A DNA stretch of 64,000 bases from Chamaelirium japonicum (GCA_947650365.1 OX393554.1:34242204-34306203); one strand, 5' to 3'; numbered from the stretch's first letter, positions 13,400 through 27,165 are shown. Program-made: numbers and translations. The notes: generated by a model not told the origin, from the letters alone.

Positions 13400-15398
13400 T
13401 ATAACATCCCAAAAATATTAATGATTTAACATTATATAATAAGGAATTTTTGGTATAAATTTTAAAATAAAAATCAGACTACGCCATTGCATTCGTCTCG
13501 TCGAAACGATCAAAAATCATATACAAACTTTTACGTTTTGAGCACGTTTATAATATTTTAAAAAATTAAAGAAAGATTTTGAACTAGGGACCTATCAGAA
13601 AGACTCCTTCCCCTCTAACCAGAAAACCCTTAAAACTTTTCATTCTATACTTTAGAAAAATAAATATTTATAGTGGGGGAGGAAATATCAAAAGACAGCT
13701 AAATCGTAGACCCTTGGTTTCTGATCAGACGAAAACGATCAGAAGAGAGAAGGCACAGCTGAAGCAATAAATAAAATAATGGGCCGCTTTGCAGTTAAAA
13801 CCTTAAACCTTTGGTCTTCTAGAAAAAGGCCTATAAAAACCCCCTTAGACCTCAAGATTCTGCACTCAAGCCCCCAGCCTCGAAACCCGTGCCCAGCCCC
13901 TCTGCCACCCAACCACCCCCCGTCGCCGGCCACCGTCGGCCACCCTTATACTTGGTAGGCCAAAGTATAGTTTTTTTAAAATTCCTAGGCTAAAGCCACT
14001 AGGAATCTGGGCCGAAGCCCATTAAGCCATTTTATATGCTCTGGGCCGAAGCCCATTAAGCCATTAAATATCTTCTGGGCCGAAGCCCATTAAGCCCATT
14101 AAATATCTTCTGGGGCAAAGCCCATCAAGCCATTAAATATTTTCTGGGCCGAAGTCCATTAAGCCCATTAAATATCTTCTGGGCCGAAGCCCATTAAGCC
14201 CAGTAACCAACTGATAAAACGACCCTGACATTAGTCAAACTAAAACACTATTGTTTAGAGCAACCTGACCCTTTTACTAAGGGGAGACCACTCATTTAAA
14301 TTCCGATAGAATCAGCTATTTTGATCATATCGGGAGCAAACGAACTTCGAATTGAGTTTCGTCTGCGGCCATGGTTTCAGAATGAAAAACCTTACAAAAT
14401 AGGTATAAATTCAAAGTATGTTAAGAATAATCTAAATACCCCTATAAGATAAAATACATTAAATAAATTAGTTTAATTAACAAACCTAAGGAGTCCATAT
14501 TGGAATTAGTTTCTAGCAAATCTTTAGGAAATTGAATATAAAATTAACAAAAGAGAATAATATATTTCAGGTCGTGAGCTTACTAAGGCATCTGCAGCGG
14601 GCGAAAGATTCTACAACTATTCAGGTAGGGGACTAAACCTAGTTAATTCTTGTTAAGTGTATGTTATTGAAATAAGGGTAGTATGCTATGGATTAGTGAA
14701 TTTTTGAGATATGTTGATCATTTATTTAGGTATGGGTCTAGCCCTGGCTGAGGCTAAAAAGTAACCTGGGTGTGGGTCTAGCCCTGACTGAGGCCAAAAA
14801 GTAACATAGGTGTGGGGCTAACCTAGTCTTGTGACTAAAAGAACCTAGGTGTAGGGATAGCCCTGTTGAGACAAAAAGTACCCAGGTAAGGCTTGAGATT
14901 CCTATCCTAGCTGAGGCCAAAAAGAGAATCGGGTGATCAAAGTCTTTTAAATTTCTATTCATAGTCATGTTCACTGTTTCTTCAGTACATTTATCTTACC
15001 ATGAATGAACTAGGTTTAATAGGTGAGTCAGTGGATTAGACTCACCCCCCTACAGGTGTTATGACCCCTATAGAGACTAACCCTACAGGACAAGGAGAGG
15101 AGGAATTAAGTACGAATAGATACTGAACCAGAGGGGATCAAAGATCCGCTATACACTCCCTATTACGAGGAAGCGGGAGCGAAGATGTGAAGAGTGAAAG
15201 ATTTTAGATGTTACGTTAAAACTTTAAGTTGTTATATTTTAAGCCATGTATCAAACCTTTATATTATAACACATGATTATGAATAAAAGAGGCTTAATTA
15301 ATTCCATATTTGATGGGATTTATTTTATACCAAGTTTTTCTTCGATTGCCCCAGTGTTATACGGGTTGATTAAATCCGTAAAATACTGAGACATTACT
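13400..15398 (+). repeat. 3' LTR of element B
   Basis: This 2.0-kb LTR begins TATAACATCCC and aligns with 1417-2878 plus 9918-10522. It holds six copies of the unit containing CTGGGCCGAAGCCCATTAAG at about 14005-14210, against four in the 5' LTR. Its C-rich block (about 13880-13945) is shorter than in the partner. Confidence 0.85.
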
Positions 15399-16367
<969 letters not shown>

Positions 16368-16400
16368 ATATATATATATATATATGTATAGAGAGAGATA

Positions 16401-17237
16401 GAGGTTTCCAAATTTGCTAATTTTTTATAGAGATGATATCTATGTTGAGATGATTATCTTTACAAAAAATTAGCAAATTCGGAAACCTCTAAGTATTTCA
16501 AATAAGCTCATCAAATTAACGATTGAAGTGGACAAACGATACAACTTCTATCATTTTGATAAACCTAGAGGTTTCATAATTTATTGATTTTTGGTGAGGG
16601 TGATCATCTTGTTATAGATAGAATATCCACCAAAAATTAATAAATTCTAAAACATCTAGGTCCATCAAAATATTAGAAGCTTTATCAGCCGTCCATTTCA
16701 ACCGTTAATTTGATGAGCTTATTTGAAATGCTTAGAGGTTTTAGATTTACTAATTTTTTGTAAGGTTGATCATCTTAACATACATAGAGATTTTTAAATT
16801 TGCTAATTTTTTGTGGAGATGATATCTATGTTGAGATGATCATCCTCATAAAAAAAACCAACAAGTTCTGAAACCTCTAAACATTTCAAATAAGTTTATG
16901 GAATGAACGGTTGAATTGGACGGTTGATAGTGATTCTAACATTTTGATCGGCTTAGATATTTCAGAATGTATTGATTTTTTTTTTCAGAATGTATTGATT
17001 TTTTTATGGATATGCTATCTATAGAAATATGATCACCATCACCAAAAATCAATAAATTCTGAAACTTCTAGGTGTATCGATATGATAGAAGTTGTATTGT
17101 ATGTCCATTTTAACCGTTAATTTGATGGACTTATTTGAAATGCTTAGATGTTTCATAACTTGCTGATTTTTTTGTGAGAATGATCATCTCAACATAGATA
17201 TCACATATATAAAAAAAATAACAAATTTGGAAACCTC
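16401..17237. mobile_element. Foldback element F5, compound inverted repeat
   Basis: The outer ends GAGGTTTCCAAATTTG (16401) and CAAATTTGGAAACCTC (17237) are inverted partners. Inside are several further alternating arm copies carrying CCATTT(C/T)AACCGTTAATTTGA and GATGATCATC-type cores. The structure looks like two or more related foldback elements merged or partly duplicated. It is related to F1. There is no open frame of interest. Confidence 0.65.
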
Positions 17238-17769
17238 AATATATGTTAATAGAGGAGCATACATTGAAGCCTTCAATGCATAGGCATACAAAGTCACGTG
17301 TGTTGGGGGGTGTGCGTGTGTGTGTGTGTGTGTGTGTTTTATAAGGGTATTGTGGTTTTTCTATCTCTTGGTATTGGGCAAAATTATGGGACAATTTTAA
17401 TGCATTGTTATAGTTAACGTTTGCATATGTGAGTAGTATTTTGCATGATTCATGTAGGAGTTTTTCTATGTAGTATATATTCCATATAATACAAAAAATA
17501 TCTTTATTTACAATAATGATTCTGAATTTCACATTGATATATTTCATACTTATTACAAGAATCTCATAAGGTTCTACAACTAAAAATAGATCCAATAGAA
17601 AAGAAGGCTGCCATAACATATCTTTGATATGAGAGTTCAACATTGAATATCTTTTCACTATCTTTCTCACTGCCATAACTGTCGGTACCACCACGGGCCC
17701 GCCACCATTGGTCACCATCGCCACTCCCAGTGTCGGCACCACCATTGGCCCACTTATACCACCCGGCAC
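17238..17769. other. Unassigned DNA with a (GT)n run
   Basis: This holds a (GT)n stretch at about 17312-17336 and AT-rich sequence. A 177-codon minus-strand open frame crosses the interval, but its translation is low in recognisable motifs and includes microsatellite-coded repeats. I do not call a gene. Confidence 0.6.
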
Positions 17770-18134
17770 CAGGGGTGCAACTCGGGTCGGGTTGGTTCGG
17801 GTTTAAGCTAACATGGACCGAACCAAACTTGTTCGTTTCTACCATATTGAAACCTGAACCAATCCGAATTGAGTATAGACCCGAACCAACCTGACCCACA
17901 CTAAAGTCAGGTTGGTTCGGATCAGTTCTCGAGTCGATAGTTGGGCGAAAAAAATAATGGATATTAGTTATTTACTAGCAAGCTAGAGGTCCACATTGGG
18001 CTTTGGGTTCTAACCACTCATTAAGTTCTCTTGGAAGTTTGTTAAACGTTAGCAAACAATAAACAATTATTCGTGTGCTAGTGTGGAGCCCCCAAGTCCA
18101 AACCCGTGACACACGCAAACACACATATGAGTTC

Positions 18135-18192
<58 letters not shown>

Positions 18193-18353
18193 GGGTTTAC
18201 CCAAGCTCCAATTTGGAACCAACTCGTATTTAATTAGATCCACAAAACTTAGAACCGAACCAACCCATTTGTAAAAAATAGCTGAACCAACCTGACACAT
18301 TTAGGTCGGGTTGGGTCGGTTCTTGGTTTTACCCAACCCACGTTGCACTCCTA
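17770..18353. mobile_element. Non-autonomous hAT-like element
   Basis: The terminal inverted repeats CAGGGGTGCAAC (left) and TAGGAGTGCAAC (right, reversed) match at 10 of 12 positions and have the hAT form. The subterminal DNA is full of GGGTTGG and CGAACCAACC-type motifs, as in many plant hAT MITEs. A long (GT)n run lies inside at about 18137-18191. The flanking 8-mers agree only weakly (CCCGGCAC against ATTGCCAC), so the copy is old or the ends are slightly off. Confidence 0.6.
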
Positions 18354-18870
18354 ATTGCCACGGCCGTTGGCGACCCCTGCGGCGACCATCGTCCATCGTC
18401 GGCACACCAAACGATGTTTCTCTTTTTTTTTTTTCTCTCCCGTGGATTAGAAACTGGGTTCAACATAGTTTTTGTGCCTTATGCCAAACACTATTCTCAA
18501 ATAGGATTGTGCCAGCACATTGTGCTTAAGGAACCATTTTCTCATAAGAAACCAAGGGGGTGTTTGGCATGAGGATTTGTTGTTACACTTAAACCTCATC
18601 TAAAAAGAATATTTTCATCAATTATTATTTTCAATATAATTTGATGGTTCAGTGTTTCGGTTAGTATAGAAACGGACGGAGTGATAAATTATTGTTTCCA
18701 AGCCCTTCGTTCCACCGAAACAAAAAGTATTCATTGAATTTGAAATATGGAGCAACAGATAGAAACGGATGGTCCGATCCGATAGTGTTACCGTGACCAA
18801 AGGATACAGAGAGAAATGCCTTCATTATCAAGGTGATGTTAGTTGGAGACTTCTATAATACAGGATTAAA
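18354..18870. other. Unassigned intergenic DNA
   Basis: I see no gene or clear repeat here. The stretch near 18640-18790 contains GTTTC and GAAACGG motifs distantly reminiscent of the duplicated segment at 19.4-19.8 kb, but I could not align them by eye. Confidence 0.5.
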
Positions 18871-18879
18871 AAGGAGAAA

Positions 18880-19360
18880 GGGTTTTTTTTTAATATTATT
18901 AAAAAAATAAATATTTAACTAAATAGCGGTTGGCCAAAACTATTTACCAAGTTAGCGCTCTGACAGCCACATGGCATGTCAGCGCCGTAAAGCGATCGCG
19001 AGAATATATTTTTTATTTTATTTTTCATTTCAAGTAGAACCCGGTATTTGGATTACAGGGTTTAAACTCGGTATTCTAGATACCGAGTTTAACCCACATT
19101 TAGCCGTTTTCTGGATACCAAGGTCCTATACTTGCCATTTTCTAGTTGGATTTTCGGGTAAACCCGGTATCCAAAATACCAAGTTTAAACCCGGTAATCC
19201 AAATACCAGGTTCTACTTGTACCAAAAAAAAAATCTCTCACTCGCTTTACGGCGCTGACACCCCACGTGGTTGTCAGAGTGCTAGGTTGGTAAATAGTTT
19301 TGGTCAACTGCTATTTAGTTAAATATTTGTTTTTTTAATAATATTTTGAAAAAAAATCCC
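18880..19360. mobile_element. Mutator-like MITE with long TIRs
   Basis: A 481-bp foldback element. The ends GGGTTTTTTTTTAATATT and (reversed) GGGATTTTTTTTCAAAAT open arms of about 230 bp that include CTATTTACCAA and GGCGCTGAC. A perfect 9-bp target duplication AAGGAGAAA lies at 18871-18879 and 19361-19369, as expected for Mutator-like transposition. There is no coding capacity. The right arm resembles the repeat in GH9 intron 2 that ends at 35990. Confidence 0.88.
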
Positions 19361-19396
19361 AAGGAGAAAAGGGTACTCCAAGAGACCAAGGGGGTA

Positions 19397-19845
19397 TTTG
19401 GCATCATTCCAGAATAATCTACTTCCATTCTGAATTCCATGATTTGAAAATAACGGCTAGTAATTGCTCCGGTGGAATGAAGGACTTGGGAACTAAAAAA
19501 TATCACTCCGATTGTTTCTATGCCAACCGGAACGCTGACCATCAAATTGTATTAGAAATAGTAATTGACGGTAATAACCTCTTATGGAAGAAGATTAAGA
19601 GGAACAATTGTTCCACATATATACCGAGTTTGGCATCATTCCGGAATAACCTATTTCCATTCCGAGTTCCATGATTTGAAAAATAACGGCTAGTAATTGC
19701 TCCGGTGAAATGTAAGGCTTGGGAACAAAAAAAATATCACTCCGGTTGTTTCTATGTCAACCCGAACGCTGGCCATCAAATTGCATTAGAAATAGTTATT
19801 GACGATAATAACCCTGGAAGAGGATCAAAAAAAGAAAGAGGGGGG
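19397..19845. repeat. Tandem duplication of a 230-bp segment
   Basis: Two diverged direct copies, at about 19397-19627 and 19628-19845, share TTTGGCATCATTCC, CCATGATTTGAAAA and TAACGGCTAGTAATTGCTCC. Neither copy is recognisably coding. The interval 19846-20160 to the right shows nothing further. Confidence 0.8.
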
Positions 19846-20162
19846 ACATCCAAAACTACTTGGTTTCCCTCCAAATTTCAGATGAAGGGATTGCTCAGCA
19901 ATCATTATAATCTACTTTGGTTGAGTGATATACGCTTCGAAAGGTGAAGCAACCAGATCGAGTAATCAGCAAGGCTGTGTGTGGATCGGCAATCAAAGGA
20001 GTCAGCTGAAAGCACGGTCTGCTTGCTTCTCCATCCATAAAGCTCACGCTTACAGTTGGACCCATCCCTTGCTTTGTAAAGCTCAATCATCAATCACCAT
20101 GTGGGTTCTAGTTACGGCTGGGGAGAGCAGCAGCAGCAGCAGCATCCTAGGCTTTTGATCGG

Positions 20163-20385
20163 CGCAAGCAAAGCTATTCTGCCATCAGTTTTATCAACTT
20201 TCCTTTGCCAACTTTGAGTGGCACCCGACCGCAAAGGTCGGTTTATCCGTTAGTTAGGGTTGGGTGTGATTCACCGGTCAGGGGGGTGGAACGGACGGTT
20301 GTGATCGTGCCATGTAAAATTTAGAAATGAGAAATTAGGCAAAGCGGGTTGTCAGAATAGCATTTTCCAAGTGATGGTTTGGAAG
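20163..20385. mobile_element. Short TIR MITE, family GCTATTCTG, copy 1
   Basis: The left end holds AAAGCTATTCTGCCA, and the right end holds AGAATAGCATTTTCC, its inverted counterpart. A second family member lies at 20655-20845. The element is about 210 bp and noncoding, and I could not fix its target duplication by eye. Confidence 0.55.
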
Positions 20386-20654
20386 GTGAGGGACTGAGGG
20401 TGGGGAAATTTTTTTGCTTAGTGATGCGTCTGGATCGTTCACTGAAGAATAGAAAGCCGTCCGATCAGTCTTAACCTTACACCCAATCATGATTATGCAT
20501 GTCATCCATATTCTTTTTACACGCACCATCGGACTGCTTTCTTTCTCCTAGAACATTAGGGAACGGTCTAGATGTGTCACTGAGCATCTGGAGCATCTTT
20601 CTCGCCCGAGCAAAAAAACTTCCGTCAAGGTGACGGTTGAGGTCAAGTCGGGAA

Positions 20655-20845
20655 GCAATGCTATTCTGCCAATAGCTTTGCCAACCTTTCCGTTGCTAAC
20701 TTGACGTGGAACCGATCACAACAGTCCGTTTGCCTAACAATTGGGGCTGGATGTTATTCACCGATTGAGGGTGGTTGCTACTGACGGCTGTGATCGGCGT
20801 CAAGTGGGCAAAGCAGGTGGACAGAATAGCATTTTCCAAAGTTTG
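20655..20845. mobile_element. Short TIR MITE, family GCTATTCTG, copy 2
   Basis: The left end AATGCTATTCTGCCAA pairs with the right end ACAGAATAGCATTTTCC. The inner arms CCGATCACA and TGTGATCGG also pair. Its arms resemble copy 1 at 20163-20385. A (CT)n(ATCT)n run follows at about 20851-20908. Confidence 0.6.
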
Positions 20846-20846
20846 G

Positions 20847-20906
<60 letters not shown>

Positions 20907-20908
20907 AT

Positions 20909-22180
20909 GCTTGTGAGAGTGTCGTATTAACCTTCTTTTGATACCATTGATTCTTGCACATGATTGAAGCTCCACAACACCCACAAAAAATGGGTGCTGT
21001 TCGGGTCTCCTTTTATGTTGGTGGTTGATCAGCCCGGTAGTGCAGTGTGTGTGAGATCAGCATGGCCCACAAAGATCAGCTACGACCGATTGTGTTAAAA
21101 ACACAATCAAGGGTGTTGGTGTTTGCAACCCCATAAATTACTAGCACCCCAACTTGGTAAATAAATAAATGACAGATATGTCCCCACAGCATCCCGGGCA
21201 TATTGATATGTACATCGTGTTGGTCACTCTCCACCAATATATTGTCGGTTGCTCATGTCCGACATAATGTGTGATCCATGTCGGTCGGGATCAAATAACA
21301 TGTACCACACTATGTAAGTCAAGAGCAACTAACAATCTTGTCGGTCGGAAGAGACCAACACGTCTGCATGAATAAGAAGAAAAAGGAGAAGGGAAGGGGA
21401 GGGGGAGGAGGAAGAGGATGGGGGGGGGGGGGGGGGGGGGGGGGGCATGGGAACCGGTAGCTCCGATGTAGTGGGGAGGAGGAGGAAGAAGAAGGGCAAG
21501 AGGAGGTGCAACGACGATGATGGACAGAATGGAGAGAACAGGGAGGGGTAGGCAAACCCATTAGTGGGGTGCACTAGCAAATTGGGGGTAATAGTAAAAA
21601 TGAAAAACAGGCTAAGGGTGTGCATGATATGGGGGTCTTAGTAAAATATTGTAGGTGCAAATAGTAACACCCAAGCCCAAATCAGAACTTAGATCGGTGT
21701 TGTGTTGGCTATCAGTTTGTTGATCATTATCAAAAGGAGTATCATGATTGGTAATTGTCCATAGTGAGTTTTATTAAGTTGGTTATAACGAAGTACTCAA
21801 TGAGTGCAGGAAACATATTGAGATTGATTGCCATTTTGTTTATCACTTTCAATTTCTATCACTTTATCTTATCTTCCAAGTACACACTTCTACACTAAGA
21901 CCTCGTTTGGTAGGCAGAAAGTTTAATTAAAGAAGGGAAAAGTAATGGGATTCCATCACATAATGCGATCAAATTTGATCACCGGGTCTTGCGCATAAGC
22001 GATGCCGTAAGGGATCGAGGTTGAGGTTTTCAAGAGATCATACACCAGAGAAGATGATTTATGCACAAACATAACAAAATAAATATGCATACAATCAAGG
22101 ATTAAGATTTCATTATAGAGAATACAATCATCAGCGATGAGTCACTATTTGTCGAACCTCCCCCCCCCCCCCCCCCCCCC
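20909..22180. other. Unassigned DNA with G- and C-homopolymers
   Basis: It contains a G/A-rich stretch (21365-21560) with a run of more than 20 G at about 21420-21445, and a C run at about 22159-22183. These runs produce proline- or glycine-rich open frames that I do not regard as genes. No mobile-element ends were found. Confidence 0.55.
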
Positions 22181-22183
22181 CCC

Positions 22184-25160
22184 CGCGCGGTATATCTACC
22201 CTTTACAATCTCAAAACAATCTCACGACAAAAACAAATCCGGCGGGAGATACATAAAGGAATATCGAACAACACCGAGATTAGAAGCACCGATGAAGCCG
22301 CTAAAGTAGACACGTTGAGGATCCGAAGATGGTCTACACACTGTACCTTCTTCGTTCCTTCCTTCTTTCCTTCTTCTTCTTCTTCTCTTATCTCACAAGC
22401 ATATCTCTTCTCACGATGGCCGCAATAACACCGCTTATTAACCCTAAAGCCCCAACGCATCCCCTTTTACAATAGGAAAACATATGGCTTTAGTTTTTCC
22501 AAAATAGCTCCGACCTGCATTTGACCCGTGCTGCCAGGACCCTAGTCATGCACACGATGTTCACATCATGCACATCATGTCTCTAGGATTTTCTCGTTCA
22601 AATTTTCTGCCGATTCATTGTGTGAAAGATTGTGCACACGATCATGTCTTGGGTATTGACTTTTGCAAGGCAAAAACCAAAGGTACAAAAATAGACCAAC
22701 GTGTAGGAAAGTGATCACAAACATCGCATTTCTCTCTTTACTAAGAGGAATCGTATTCTCCAACATAACATTCCCTTTACCCTTCCTTAGTTAAAACTTT
22801 CTTGCAACTGAACGAGGTAAAAATTGTATAATGCAAGATTATTGTGACCTAGGATTGTCGTGATTGAGGCTTGGCATGAATTGGATCGGATCGCCGTAAT
22901 TGTTAGGTTTTGGCTTGCAAAAGTCAATGCCCACAATTGATTGTGCGCATGACTTCATCAGGCCATTCACACAACTTCTGTAGAAGTCATTTGAACAAGA
23001 TTCAACAAGAAAATCGGCGAGCAAGTTTGCTAGGGCGCCGATTGTTGGGTGCCTAGGAACCCAGGGTGTTGGAGGAAATTTGCACAGATTTGGAGATGGT
23101 GTGCACACGATGTCCCTATCATGCACACAACTTGGGCTGGTAGCGACAGGTTTGAGTTGCAATTTGGACTATTTTGAAAAAACTAAAGACATACATTCCC
23201 CGAACTATAGAAGGGAATGTGCTGGGACTTTTAGGGTTACATCAAAAGGTTTTGCAACTGTTGTAAGGGAGAGAGCTTTTGAGAGAGATAATGAAGAAGA
23301 AAAGAGGAAGAGGATGAAGAAGGAATGAAGTGAGGAGAGAGATGAGAGGCTTTCTTTGGTCATGTCTCTCGGATGCTCGGGTCTTTATCAAGGTTCCTCA
23401 TCGTGTCGGCCTCAGCATCCTTTTTAGTTGATCATCTTTGTGGACCCACAGGCAGGGTAGTGGGTCCCGTCATCGTCTTTGTGGACTCCAGGCATTGGCC
23501 AAATTTTGCACCCACAATGATCATGATCCGTATTATTTTTCATTATATGAATCGCTTTCACTGCGCGCTCCGATATATACCAAAACATTCATTAATCACT
23601 TTTAAGCAATGATGAAAGTGGTGACTAGTTGTTTTTTCAGATCTATATAATCTAACATTATTTCTTTTGTTCTTAATATAGCGCCCAAGTGTATGAAAAA
23701 AGTCGCAAGAGAGCGTAATATGTAGCATATATTGTAGGAGTCCTTTATTTCGAAACATGCCACATGACAGTTCAAAAGTTGATACATTCAACGATAGCTA
23801 TGAGATACATCCCAAATCACCTCGTCAGCATAGGGTTATGACATATTCCTCTCTCTGCATATATCTTTTACGTCTCCTTCCTATGTCTTTTTGGATGCAA
23901 ATGTCTGCTACTATGGATTTAAATGAAGCTAACCATCTAAAGACAACAGGAAAAAAAGAAAAGATCATTGCTTTCTTCTTCTCCACTAGCTTGCTCAAGT
24001 TTTCTACCATTAAGGATTCTAAACATCTCCCTAATCATAAGCCTATTAAAGCATTATAGTGAAGCATGATAGTCAAATGGAAACTATGGTTGATAAAATA
24101 AAAATTTAACAAATGGATTTATCCAAATCAGTCCCTAGCGCTAACATTGATTATAGTAAAATCAATCTAAAACACAGATGAAAATGATCAACAAAACATT
24201 GATTTAGAGAAAGTTGATCAACAAAATCCAAACAAAGAGAATATCAAAACTAGTAGTGAGATAAAACACATCTATATAACATGACACGTTGGTTTTGTGC
24301 TGACTAGACAAAACGGAAGCTGATTAGGACAAGCTGACTGGACAAAAATGAACCGAATAGATCTAACCATTCGTTCAAAAATCAACGCACGATCTCTATT
24401 TCCCCGTCCATTCGTTCAAAAATCAACGTACGATCTCTATTTCCCCGTCAACCAACTCCCTTCCTAACCATTTAAACTGCACTAAACCCCTAAAATCCCG
24501 GCCCATTTAAATTGCACTAAACCGGCCTGACCGTTCATCTCGTGATCGTTGTTCGCATCAACGGGTATAAACCCGTATGTTGAAATTTCGGCCGCCTCAA
24601 ACCATCGGGTCGATCTCGAGGAATCTGTTCGAATAGAGACAGTTGTCATTGATCAATCATAGGGGGAGGGGGAGTTGGCCGCGCTGAAGGCGCCCGCTTT
24701 GTGCCAATCGGCACGAGCGAGAAAATGGGTGTCCCTATGAATGTTGGTGTTGTCGTCGAAAGTGCTTTATTGCCGAAGGCTTCATATGTGTTGCTACCGA
24801 AAGCGGCCCGCTGTAGTACCGACAAATGTGTTGCCGCTGAAGGCAGCCCGCTACAGTGCCGACAAGCATGAGCATGCACTAGTTGATTTATAGGGCATAA
24901 AACCATTCACTACAATGAATGCAAAATCAATCCGTTGCAAATGTATGAAAATGATCAACAAATCCCTAACAAATAAAAGATCACTATAAGTCCCTAGCAT
25001 GCAAACACATTATCAAAATCAATCTCTAATACTTGGCATCAAAACACATTATCAAAATCAGTCTCTAATACATATGAAAATGATAAAAAAAACATTGGTA
25101 TTCAATTTCCTTAACACTGGTTGCATCAAAATAAATCCATTGCTACATGGAGAAAAAAAA
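22184..25160. other. Unassigned, mostly unique DNA
   Basis: There is no convincing coding exon. Two small tandem duplications are clear: a 42-bp unit beginning CCATTCGTTCAAAAATCAAC at about 24367-24450, and a unit with CCGCTGAAGGC.GCCCGCT at about 24785-24865. The repeated phrases TCATGCACAC and GTGCACACGATG near 22540-23130 suggest decayed repetitive DNA, but I cannot assign a family. Confidence 0.5.
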
Positions 25161-25163
25161 GAC

Positions 25164-25430
25164 CAATACTTAGCTCCAACGGGTGTTCGAGCACGCGGGT
25201 TCTCTGCCGATGTGAACTGTTGGATGAATATCACTAGTGACATTCAGTCATTGAAAAGGTTTGACAGAATATCACTAGTGACATCCACGCGGGTCCGGTG
25301 AAATGAATGTCGATCGCTAGTGATATTCTATTATAACTCCAAACGATTGAATATCACTAGTGATATCTATCCAAGGGTTCACATCGACAGAGGAGCTGCG
25401 TGCTCCAACACCTGTTGGAGGGACGTATTG
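25164..25430. mobile_element. Foldback MITE with TATCACTAGTGA motifs
   Basis: The left arm CTCCAACGGGTGTTCGAGC and GATGTGAAC pair with a right arm that reads CTCCAACAGGTGTTGGAGC when reversed. Inside are four copies of ATATCACTAGTGA or its near-reverse complement. Both flanks hold similar A-rich sequence, so the exact ends and the target duplication are uncertain. Confidence 0.6.
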
Positions 25431-25805
25431 TTAAAGAAAAAAAAGATCGGAAACGGGTATATAAGAAGATATGCAGGTCGGATCTTACCTGACTTATACC
25501 AGCAGCCTCAAACCCAAATGGGGCCACGGTTGTCGGAGAACAAACCGTTAGAACGGTGGCAACGGCGGAGGTCGGAGGGGAGAGACTAGGGAGAAGCCGA
25601 TGTTGAGTGGAATTCTGATGTGGCATTGGCCAAATTAATGGTAGGGTTAGAAGCCAGTATACATACCGACTTCGTGTTTATTTACAAGTAAAAGAAGACA
25701 TCATCTTTACAAGTATAAATGCATCATTTTCTTACTTTATATGTATTTTTTTTGTTACAAACAGTGTCAAATAAATTAAAGTGTAGATTTACCTTATTCG
25801 TAAAA

Positions 25806-25978
25806 GAGAAATGCTATTCATATCGAAATTCTTACCGAATGACATGGAATCAATTCACAACGGCCTTTTTTCCTACCGCTCCGGGAGGAGTACGATCACT
25901 GGTCTGGACTAGGTGAAATGGATGATTGTGATCATGCCACATCATTCGGTAAGAGTTTCGGTATGAAAAGCATTTCTC
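25806..25978. mobile_element. Short TIR MITE, GAGAAATGCTATTC type
   Basis: The left end GAGAAATGCTATTCATA and right end (reversed GAGAAATGCTTTTCATA) form TIRs of about 40 bp that include TTACCGAATGA. It is 173 bp and noncoding. The TIR start matches that of the element at 45271. No clean target duplication is visible. 25431-25805 to the left holds nothing that I recognise. Confidence 0.65.
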
Positions 25979-26739
25979 TTAGGGCCGGTTCTTTTGGGGG
26001 GAAACTAAAGGCGGAAATGAAGTGAGCGGTGGAAATGACTTCATTTTCGCCCTTCTTTTTCGTTCTTTTGGGTTTTAGGTAGGTGGAAAAGCATCCACCT
26101 AGGTGGATGATTTCATCCATCCGGATTGATTTGCTTTCCTCACAAAATTCGGACAATATTCTCTTTCCTTTCTTTTGCGGAAACGACATTTGCACATGTG
26201 CGATTTATGCAAGCTTCTCTAGCAAGGGTTTCATTTGCTTTTCCATCTTATCCTGCGCGATCGAGGTGAGTTTCTTTTCTTTGGTTATTGTATACGCAGA
26301 AAAAGATTTGGGTCGTTTTTATTGCGCAAAACAAAATTACAAGGCCGGGACTCGAGGGTGGTGAGCCGGGTGCGGCAAAGATTTGATCAGGAGATTGTGG
26401 GAGAGATCCTCTGGAAAGTCCATTTGATCTGCGTCTCCACGTTACTTCATACGAGGGCTCTGAAGGGGTTGCCCAAGACAGAGATCTTTACAAGATGAGG
26501 TTTCTTGAGAGGCTAAGGATTTGTCGCCGTTGGTTTTGTCCCTTCCGTGCTTTGCGCTTTCTCGGATATAGGGCTTTCGGCATTATTTACTCGATCTTCA
26601 TGTCTTCCTCGGCTCTTGCTAGACCTCGGTGTCCTCGATCGTCGGATTCGCAGCGTCGATCTTGCTTTTACCTTCGGCTTTGGCTTCTGGCATCTGGCTC
26701 TGGCTTTGCTTTAGTGTTGCTATGGCGTCAGCGTAGCTT

Positions 26740-27165
26740 TGGCGTTTAGCTCTTGAATGTAGAAGGCATAGAGGCTTGTGGTGCTTTCATTCTTCCGGAC
26801 TTCGTGTCGTATTGGTTAGAAAGTGCGTTGCTTTGCTCATGATCCTTCATGGTTGCTTGGCTTCAGCACGTGCGTGGCTTTAACGCGAGTGTAACTTTGG
26901 CTTTGCTCTGGCTTCTGGCATCTGGTTCTAGCTTAGCTTTGGCCTTGACTTTAGCTTCTTGCATCTCGCTCCGACGTTGCTTTGGCGTAGGCATAGCTTT
27001 GACGTATAGCTCTTGAACGTAGAAGGCGTAGAGGCTTGCGGTGCTTTTATTCTTCCGGACTTTATGTCATATCAGTTAGAAAGTGTGTTTCTTTGCTCAT
27101 GATCCTTCGTAGTTGCTTGGCTTCAACACGTGCGTGGCTTTAGCGTGGGTGTAGCTCTTTTTTTG
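26740..27165. repeat. Duplicated segment with GGCTTTGGC-type simple repeats
   Basis: Two direct copies start at about 26745 and 27005 with TAGCTCTTGAA(T/C)GTAGAAGGC and continue through TTCTTCCGGACTT. The intervening DNA is rich in (T)GGCTTTGGCTT phrases. This is noncoding by my reading. Confidence 0.7.

Larger units (their letters stand above)
1417..15398 (+). mobile_element. LTR retrotransposon fossil B (Ty3/gypsy, Tekay-like chromovirus), host of nested element A
   Basis: Parts: 5' LTR at 1417-2878 plus 9918-10522 (split by element A), primer-binding site 10523-10538, decayed internal region, polypurine tract just before 13400, and 3' LTR 13400-15398. The flanking 5-mers ATTTG (1412-1416) and ATTTA (15399-15403) look like a slightly decayed target duplication. 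The internal region retains gag-like, RNase H-like (about 12950-13070) and chromodomain-like (about 13110-13350) traces. Together with LTRs of about 2 kb, the chromodomain points to the Tekay/Del chromoviruses. The element is thoroughly broken, with many breaks. By eye its LTRs differ at around 10 percent of sites over the first 350 bp, so it is older than element A, in agreement with the nesting. Confidence 0.85.

Noticed and set aside
17236-17769. A 177-codon minus-strand frame
   Set aside because: It contains a microsatellite-coded histidine-threonine run and no recognisable domain, and it ends at the hAT-like element boundary. Chance is more likely.
18612-18800. Inverted copy of the duplicated segment at 19.4-19.8 kb
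   Set aside because: A few shared phrases (GAAACGG, CCAAGCCCTT) were seen, but no continuous alignment could be made by eye.
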